Shown here: in pieces, positions 57,401-64,000 of the stretch
Layout: each line of letters opens with the position of its first letter
How positions within the stretch are numbered: position 1 is the first letter of the stretch
Assembly (NCBI RefSeq): GCF_001625305.1
Contig: NW_017802935.1
Span: 1,735,567-1,799,566 of the forward strand
Direction of reading: 5' to 3'
Origin: Branchiostoma belcheri
Lineage: Eukaryota; Chordata; Leptocardii; Amphioxiformes; Branchiostomatidae
DNA length: 64,000 bases
Position numbers and translations under genes: made by a program
The notes under the pieces: generated by a model
The model's input: the letters and a program-made list of their open reading frames with translations, nothing else
The model's database searches: none
What the model was told of the DNA's origin: nothing

Positions 57401-60400
57401 AACATGGGAACAGAATAAAGCACTTCTTTTTCTCAATTACTGAAATTTGATGTGGATTTGAAGAAATGTTTGCAAGCAGTGCATTTTGCTGTTCCCGTGT
57501 TATTCATGCTGAAGATTTGGTCTTATTGGATGGTGAAAAACTAGAGTACCTGGGGAAAAAGGCGGCGTCTTTTCCCCCCTGAAGAAGGGTAGGTCTCTTA
57601 TCCTGGACCGTGGCTTCAGGGCTCAAACTTTGAAACCAAAAGTGTGACAAGTTCTAACTGCTTTGGGTTTTACCCCTGCTGGACTTGTGTCTAGTGAGGA
57701 AAAGTTTTTTCTGCAAGACCTTTGATGGACGTGTTTGAGTCCAGACCAAATTTTGAGCCCTGTAGTTTTCAGGGCAGGAAAATTTCCTCTCTCTGTTTTG
57801 CCTTTCCATTCTTGCTGACTGTTGATCTGTAGATGCTATAAGTGATTGAATAGTGGAGAAAGTTTTTTTTGATTTTGATAATGGTTGAAGGATGGGGAAG
57901 TCAGAGCCCTGGCCTGTGGTTCATGCATGAGGATATTATCATGTCCACCAAGTTGGGACATTTTTGCCAGGTACTCTGTATTTTCCCCTCATTTAAGACC
58001 ACATCTGTTTCACAGTGCCCAAACACGGCACTGTAAAAGAAAAGATACTAATTCTAGAAAAAGATCTGAAGTTTTTCTGTATTTCTTCAGGTGAGAAACC
58101 GTTCCAGTGTGAAGACTGTAACAAGTGTTTCATCCAGAAGTACCACCTGAACCGGCACCTGCGCGTACACAGCGGGGACAAACCGTACCAGTGTAGCGAC
58201 TGCGGGGCCTCGTTCGCTCGCTCGGACCGACTGCTGCGTCACAAGCGACAGAAGCACCCGGGGAGCGAGCTGACGCTGAGCGAGCGACCCTTCATGAAAC
58301 ACAGCTCCAAGAAGTTCAAGTGTAATTACTGCAAGTTCTCATCTGTACACAAGAAGGTAAATTTTCAGTCTTCTTAAGTCATAGTTGGATTTGAAGCAGC
58401 TGCATTATGAAACATTTATATACATAAGTGTATGCATATATACATGACAACAACTCTATCAGTTTGGGGATGGAGAGGACTGATAGAAATTGTTCAATGT
58501 CCCTCCAGGATGTGGAAAAACACCAAAAGACTCATGAGAGAAGGAAAGGAAAGAAGGGACCCAAGTTGACAGCAGCAGTGAAAGCATCCAAAGGTCAAAC
58601 CAAGGGAGCAGCCAAACGTAAAAGGAAGCAGCCCAAGCAGATTGGCAGAACTGTAAGTTGCTAAAATGCTGGAAGAATGACCCAAAAACTGCAGCATACA
58701 CAGTGGTGTTTTTAATTTGATCGGAGCCAGTACTTGTGGAAATAAATGACATAGATACTTAATAGTGCAATGCTGCTATTGCAGTAAGACAACAAGTCCC
58801 ATTAATCTGTGTCCCTAGATAAGTTTTCAGCAAGTTGATTACAGTATGATTTAGGATTAGCACATCAAAGTGTGAGATTTAGGTACTAATCCGACTGAGA
58901 GGAAAGTTGTTGGATCTTAGGATTCTGTTGTTTTGTGTGTGGTTTATTTGTCTGGCCTATATTTGTATGGAGGACCCAGATATTTGAACACCCCACCTCC
59001 CCCAAAACCCTTTGTAGAATACATGTAGCTATAGTTTGATGGGTGGTTGTCTTAGTAGAAACTTTTTGACATCTCTGTTCCCCAACTTCTGAAATACTAG
59101 ATTAAGCTTTAGTTATGCTTGGCTGGTGTTAACTGAGATTTGTCTTACAGACTGGGGACGACAGTGATTCAGATTCTGATGGAGACACCAAGGCAAAGAG
59201 GGGCAAGGGGGTAGACGACTCGCCGCGATTCTCTCCACTCAAGATCAAAATTACCACCACCAAGAAGGGCACCAAGAAGGTCACCAGTAGTAGAGGAAGG
59301 GCGGCGGGAAAAACATCCACGAGGGGGCAGAAGAGGAGACGTGGAGGCGGTCGGGGAAGGGGCGGCGGCAGGGACAGTTCCGACGCCAACGTGTACTCCA
59401 AAAAGAGGAGGTACCTGAAGGCCGTGGAAGGGAACATGGCGGGCGTTAGTCTGGAGACAGGGAACCTGGAGTCGGACGGTAAAGGGGAGATCATTGAGAC
59501 AATAGAATGTGTGGAAATCAGTCAGGAAACGTTAATCCCCTCCTCAGAACCCACCAGGCCGGTCGCCACCATCCCAGACTTAGGAAACCCGGGGTTCAGT
59601 CATTCCATGGGGACGGGCAAGCCGGCCGCCCAGGGAATGCCGTCGCTGCTCCAGCCGTTCGCTGCCGCCATGACGACTGCGGGGAAGGGGCAGTTTGTGA
59701 GCGTGCAGCCGCCGACGGGACAGAAGGCGCAGCTGCACATACAGGGGGACGTGGCGGAGATCATGTCAGCTCCCGCCGGCGAGGTCACCTCACAAATCAC
59801 CATCACCACGCTTCACCAGGGATTCCCACAACAACAACATCAACAACAACAACAACAGGACTTTCACTTTACTAATGCTGGCCAGGGTCAGGTCACAGGG
59901 CAAGGGTCAAGCAGGACTTTCCCTTCCACACAGCCTGACTTTCAGCAGGGCCCTCCTCCTAGCTACAGCTATGCAGTCAGCCAAAGTTCCAACCAAGTGG
60001 AGGTGCCTCAGCAGCATATAGTTAAACAGGAGGTGGTGTATCCGGTACAGAACCCACCACCCCTCCAGCAGCCCAAAATGGACACTTCCACCACGGTAGG
60101 GGAACAGATCCAATTCACCACCACTATGGAATATACCAATGAGCAGACTCAGGGGGGGTTGAACAGCAGACAACCGCAGGTCAGCCTCCAACCCAATCAG
60201 GTCACGACGAGTCAGCAGCCCCAGCAGCAATACACCACCACGACCATCTCTCCGCAGCGCGTGCGCGTGGAGAGGATGCCCACCACCAGTCCCGTGTACG
60301 GAAACCGCTTCTCGGGGGTGGAAATTTCCCCGTCGCGGCCTCCTCCCAACAGCAATGCACAACAACGCCTACAGTTTGAGTCATTCCAAGGGTCGCTGAA

Positions 60401-60509
60401 CAATACCGCAATGCCCCAGCAAATCTTACAGAGCGAAGCCACGTCCCCCACAGAGACAAATTTCCCTCAGTATTCAGTTCAAACAGACTCTAATCAGTTC
60501 CAATCTTGA
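54419..60509 (+). CDS. ZNF148: ZNF148/ZNF281-type C2H2 zinc-finger transcription factor
   Basis: Eight coding exons, 54419-54565, 55025-55117, 55996-56188, 56805-56963, 57276-57365, 58091-58356, 58509-58652 and 59151-60509, sum to 2451 bp (816 residues). After an acidic, Ser-rich N-terminal third come four Krueppel-type fingers (residues about 174-282): [51 protein letters not shown] and [21 protein letters not shown] fifth, [12 protein letters not shown] plus DVEKHQKTH, spans an exon junction. Then follow a Lys/Arg/Gly-rich segment, [13 protein letters not shown] (the FLKKKRYLQA block of ZNF148/281) and a long Gln/Pro/Thr-rich tail. Finger order and the RYL block point to the single pre-duplication relative of vertebrate ZNF148 (ZBP-89) and ZNF281, GC-box-binding regulators of about 800-900 residues. 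The start ATG has a good context (CAGCATGGCG). Confidence 0.92.
54547..54728 (+). repeat. 93-bp tandem duplication over a 5' splice site
   Basis: The block starting TGGGAACGGTTCAGC and ending GTTGTGCTCAGTTGT occurs at 54547-54628 and again from 54640. The first copy holds the end of the first coding exon of the zinc-finger gene with donor CAT|gtaagc. In the second copy the donor is destroyed (CATATAGGG). Confidence 0.85.
57276..57365 (+). other. one-finger symmetrical exon of the zinc-finger gene
   Basis: This 90-bp exon starts and ends in phase 1 and encodes exactly one finger ([19 protein letters not shown]). Inclusion makes the next linker TCEKPF instead of the canonical TGEKPF, because the last exon base is T; skipping it restores THTGEKPF exactly. 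It is counted in the 816-residue model since ZNF148/281 proteins have four main fingers. Confidence 0.75.
59827..59862 (+). repeat. CAA/CAG polyglutamine tract
   Basis: Encodes [12 protein letters not shown] with mixed CAA and CAG codons in the transactivation-like tail of the zinc-finger protein. Mostly CAA, so slippage would be limited. Confidence 0.85.
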
Positions 60510-62605
60510 TCCTGTGCTGTAGATCATCGTCATAATTATAACTTAGTGGCACATGTGGTTTCAGGGTGTGAATGAAAATGACCTGTACAAAATTTGAATG
60601 TTTCTGTTTGTATCTGATCATGATGTAGGGTTGCAAACCAAAGGGAAAGGGGAAAACCAGAACAACCACTGCTTAATTCGTATTTTCATCAAGGAACTAA
60701 TACAATGGTCATTGTTATACTTAACCCACAATATTCCCTATGCTTGTATAAACCTGGTAGCAGAAAGTGTTCCTCACGATTCAATACTTGTTACAGTGAT
60801 GCATATCGTTTCATAATGTTTGCTATCCATAACAGGTCTGTTCTGATTCAAACAGACTTCCCAGAGTTGTAGTAGCTATTCCTGCTTTTGTAAATATTAT
60901 TGTATACTTAATTGGATTTTTTTCGTTTTGCGAGGAATGGTCTTCAGTAGTATACCTAGCATCTTGTTGTGTTGAATTATATGTAAGTTATGGAAATAGA
61001 GGACTGTCCCCTCTGAGGCTGTAGAAGTGTTCTGACAGGCTGTTTCCACAGTGTTCCTGCTTCCTCAATGTTTGTATAGATGCAAAGACTCTGACTGACA
61101 CAATGTTTGTGCTAACATCCTCTTGTATACTAAAAAAGCCTGGTCCCTCCTCAACTAAATGTAGAATCGTTCTGTATCACACTTCTTCATTATCTTGATT
61201 TGAAGGGTAGTACAAAGTATTTTTAAACATTTTCCATTATCCATTGAGTGCTTCTTTCGGTGTTCCAAAACTTTGCCAGAAGTCAGCTTTGGAAGTTTGA
61301 TCTGGAATTGAATTGGGCCCTCATGTTGGTACAAGTTTGTACTCACTGGCATATCGATAAGAACACACAGGGCAATTTCAATGACAGCATTGTCATTGAA
61401 ATCAATGATTCTCAACAACATGACCAGTTTTGGCCCAGATATTACCTTTCAAAGTGTGTCCTACTTTTCCTGTGGATGTGTGAGCACAGTAGGTACTTAC
61501 AACCATTGAAACTGTACACTGAACTGTTTACAGAGGTATAAAGGGGTTGTATTTGTTTGCAGTCACATCCAATCAAGTATGGAAGAGGAACTAATCGTGA
61601 TAGTTTTTATTTTTTGAGAGTAACCTACAGATTGTGGAGTTGTGAATTGTCTATGTGATCCCGGTGTTAACTTGAACCCAAGGTTTTTGATTGAAAATTA
61701 TACCACAGAGTTGTAAGGACTATATGGAGTTGTTCTTTTTGTACAGAAAGTTGCCTTATGATGGATATGTATATGTATCCACTGCTCCAACTTCCTTTAA
61801 CTTTTCTACCACACTAAAATTTTTCCTTTTTTAAAATCTCTGCTTGTACATGTTATGTAAGCCAGTAATTTATTTAGGAATCAAAAGGGAAATAATTTTT
61901 TATTCTTTCCCCCAAATTGTACTGTGATACCATGGTATGCACCTCTAACTGGCTTTAAGAGGAAAAAGTTTAAAATGTCCTGCATCTTGGAGTTGTGTTT
62001 TGTTAGTTGTACAAGCTGTGTCAAGAAGTATCCTTTATTTATTCTCAATTTGAGCATGTTTCATACTGGAAGTTTCACACACCTCAACAATAATCCACAC
62101 TTAGTCAAATGCAAATGCTGTCATGACAAAGCTCTTCAGGAGTACAGTAATTGTTTTACATTTGATTCAAAATAGAAACGAACTTGTGGCACAGACTTGT
62201 TAAAACGATTGTACACCTTCCGTATGTTTGCATCAGCACACTTATTGTACATACACTGTTACAGGCTTGCAGTGGCAGGGTTTGAATGTGTCGAATTTTC
62301 GTGTAATTTTAATGGAGGGGGAAGAAATAACCACAATGGAAACGCCGATCTGTTCAATCATAGAGTGTAGATGGACCAAAATGTACATTTCTCAATACAG
62401 ACGGGAATTAAAATACAACACAACTTGTTTGAATGATTTTTTTTTTTCAAAATTATCTTTGCCCAAATGAGTTATTGCTGTGACTTGACCTACTTGGTTT
62501 GGATGGGGAAATCAGACATATTTGAACTGGGTTTGTAGAATGTGGGTTTTATGAAACATACACACAAAATTGATAGACATAAATTCTTGTTTTAGAAATA
62601 ATAAC
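60510..62605. other. 3' UTR and flank of the zinc-finger gene
   Basis: No coding exon was recognised on either strand. The sequence is AT-rich with many T runs, consistent with a long 3' UTR. No canonical plus-strand AATAAA was found, so the transcript end is not placed. Confidence 0.45.
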
Positions 62606-62611
62606 TTTATT
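62606..62611 (-). other. polyadenylation signal of the second HTATIP2-like gene
   Basis: TTTATT on plus (AATAAA on minus), 209 bp past the stop codon at 62820. Confidence 0.65.
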
Positions 62612-62819
62612 GCAATATACTAGGTATATATATATAATGTATGGTATCTACTGTTATCTAACAAACATACAAAACAGTAGTATGGGATGAAAGTATGCTT
62701 TTATATAAAATCCATCAAAAAAGACATATTTTCCTAACTATTTCTCGAACTAATTCTCTGACCTTGTTATACAAGAGTTTGTTGAAAGGCACACAAGACA
62801 TCACTAAAAAAATGTACAA

Positions 62820-63764
62820 CTATTTTTTACATTCCTTTCCACTTGCCACTAGATGGATACCTTTGTTATCAATAATCTTCACTGCGTCTTCACTCGGGTC
62901 CAGGACAGTGTTGACCATGGCTTTGCCAATAGTTTCAGCAGGAACAGACATCAGTGTGGGTTTGAAGTAGATGATGGGAGTCAACAGCGCAACTAAGACC
63001 CTGGAATTCCTCCTGTTCTGCTGGGCTAGGATCAGTCTGATGGGAAAGTAACAAGATTTTTTTTATCTTTGTTTCATCAAAAAATGAAATGTTTTCTATT
63101 ATCTCAAACATTGGATCAACAATACACGTGTCAGTGAATAATTTCAGCAGGTTGGTAAATGATTGAATAGCAAAGTTCTTTATTCACAAGGACTGATGTT
63201 TCGTGACCTTTTTTGTTCTGTCAATGTTTTGATGGACAGTCATCGAAACTTAGGTTCAAGTGGTTGTGAACAAAGTATGTTAGAAGAAGAATGTTTGACA
63301 AAGTAAAAAATGTTAATGTTACAACACAAGCAAAAACAAAATATTTCATTACCCTGGTCGGAATATAGACAACTTCTGAAAGCTCATGTCTGTGCACTCA
63401 GCTTCCACCTCACCCTGGAAAGGAGAATGTTACAGAAAAAGTGGATCTTTTGTCTCAGAAAACCATTTCAGAAAAGGAAGTCAAACACAAGAACTTGTCT
63501 TTTTCCATGATTTGGACAAGAATTTGCAATAAACGTCTTTATTATGTAACTTGTATAAATAACAGAAAAATGACTGGAAAATGAGCCATGGAGCTATAGC
63601 ATGATAGAAGTTAACTACTGTCATACCTTCAGTCTCTTGTGGACCATCATGGAGTCCTTGTCTGCATCAATGGCAGATGTAAGTACAAAATGGCTGCAGC
63701 CTCCAGCTTTAGCCAGCTCTGCTACTTTCACGATGTAGTCATGGTTCGTTTTTTGGTATTCCTC
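62820..63764 (-). CDS. second HTATIP2-like protein, 3' exons only (gene continues past the window)
   Basis: Three minus-strand exons: 63627-63764 (138 bp), 63353-63414 (62 bp) and 62820-63036 (217 bp, with stop). Lengths and phases match exons 4, 5 and 6 of the HTATIP2-like gene at 44236-46406 (138, 62 and 214 bp). They read NHDYIVKVAELAKAGGCSHF, VHKRLKGEVEAECTDMSFQK, LSIFRPGLILAQQNRRNSRV and VPAETIGKAMVNTVLDPSED. The catalytic Tyr of YxxxK is replaced by His (HKRLK) while the Lys stays, so this paralogue may have lost or changed its dehydrogenase activity. The Rossmann motif exons lie beyond 64000 and cannot be judged. Confidence 0.88.
63166..63282. mobile_element. foldback repeat, family with CTGATGAAG core, copy 3
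   Basis: Left end GAATAGCAAAGTTCTTTATT with CACAAGGACTGATG TTTCG after it; right end GGTTGTGAACAAAGTATG, an imperfect inverted partner. The core AGTCATCGAAAC follows the pattern of the copy at 27725-27917, but the CTGATGA box is changed to TTGATGG. It lies in an intron of the second HTATIP2-like gene. Confidence 0.6.
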
Positions 63765-64000
63765 CTGACCAAAAAACAAATAACACATTATAATATGTTT
63801 CTGGCCATGAGCATACTAGTAGTTTCTGCAGTTAAAACATGAAGGTTTATACAATCATGCTTAGGTAGCCTTATGGTAGTCTCCTCCAGACTTCTTTTGC
63901 GGGGTGAATAAATCGTAGAAATCGGCCTAAAAAGGGTATTAATTGGCCAGAGAAGGTAGCCGGCCAGAGAAGCTCCATTGCCCCGCCAAGAAGTCTGTCA

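Noticed and set aside
59129-60459. Several minus-strand frames of 80-150 codons opposite the last zinc-finger exon
   Set aside because: All are antisense to a confirmed 1359-bp coding exon and lack recognisable domains.
1-64000. CRISPR arrays, bacterial operons, rRNA genes
   Set aside because: None seen; the window has typical animal spliced genes, and the short tandem repeats lack regular spacer structure.

Overview
The window reads as nuclear DNA of an invertebrate chordate, most likely an amphioxus (Branchiostoma); the species is an inference. The evidence is intron-rich genes with GT-AG introns of roughly 100-2000 bp, proteins closest to chordate families (CFAP65, cyclin O, ZNF148/ZNF281, HTATIP2, peroxidasin, Mab-21/cGAS-like), and a very high load of short inverted-repeat elements, SINE-like and non-LTR fragments in introns and between genes. 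Gene models were built by hand from splice sites, reading phase and remembered family sequences; no database was searched.

Layout. 1-4.2 kb: repeats only (two MITEs of one family with perfect 9-bp target duplications, a tandem array of about 200 bp units, a non-LTR tail, a SINE, a MITE with a 5-bp duplication). 4.2-7.9 kb: peroxidasin-type leucine-rich-repeat exons (+), followed by four tandem starts of the LRR C-cap exon; the last is cut by a 5.2 kb CACTA-type element (7916-13118). 13.9-29.4 kb: complete CFAP65 (+), 28 coding exons, 1841 codons. 30.2-33.2 kb: cyclin O-like gene (-), convergent with CFAP65. 34.7-37.6 kb: divergent Mab-21-domain gene (+) with a TISU-like start. 38.4-41.8 kb: a second Mab-21/cGAS-like receptor gene (-), convergent with the first. 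44.2-46.4 kb: HTATIP2/TIP30-like gene (+). 47.2-47.7 kb: minisatellite and a GC-rich foldback. 48.1-50.6 kb: LRR transmembrane receptor-like gene (-), with ectodomain and tail in different frames and a tail with three tandem tyrosine-rich 21-residue repeats. 51.5-60.5 kb: ZNF148/ZNF281-type zinc-finger gene (+), 816 codons, with a hAT MITE in its 5' region. 62.6-64 kb: 3' part of a second HTATIP2-like gene (-), which runs off the window.

How the genes relate. CFAP65 and cyclin O are both tied to motile cilia in vertebrates and lie tail to tail. The two Mab-21-fold genes are a convergent, strongly diverged pair; the minus-strand one keeps the GS and E-x-D residues of cGAS-like enzymes but has Arg where the third metal-binding acid should be. 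The two HTATIP2-like genes share exon lengths (138 and 62 bp), but the second has His in place of the catalytic Tyr. The best candidates for something undescribed are the LRR receptor with the repeated Tyr tail and +1 frame break, the cGAS-like gene with a basic N-terminus, and the CACTA-disrupted peroxidasin exon array.
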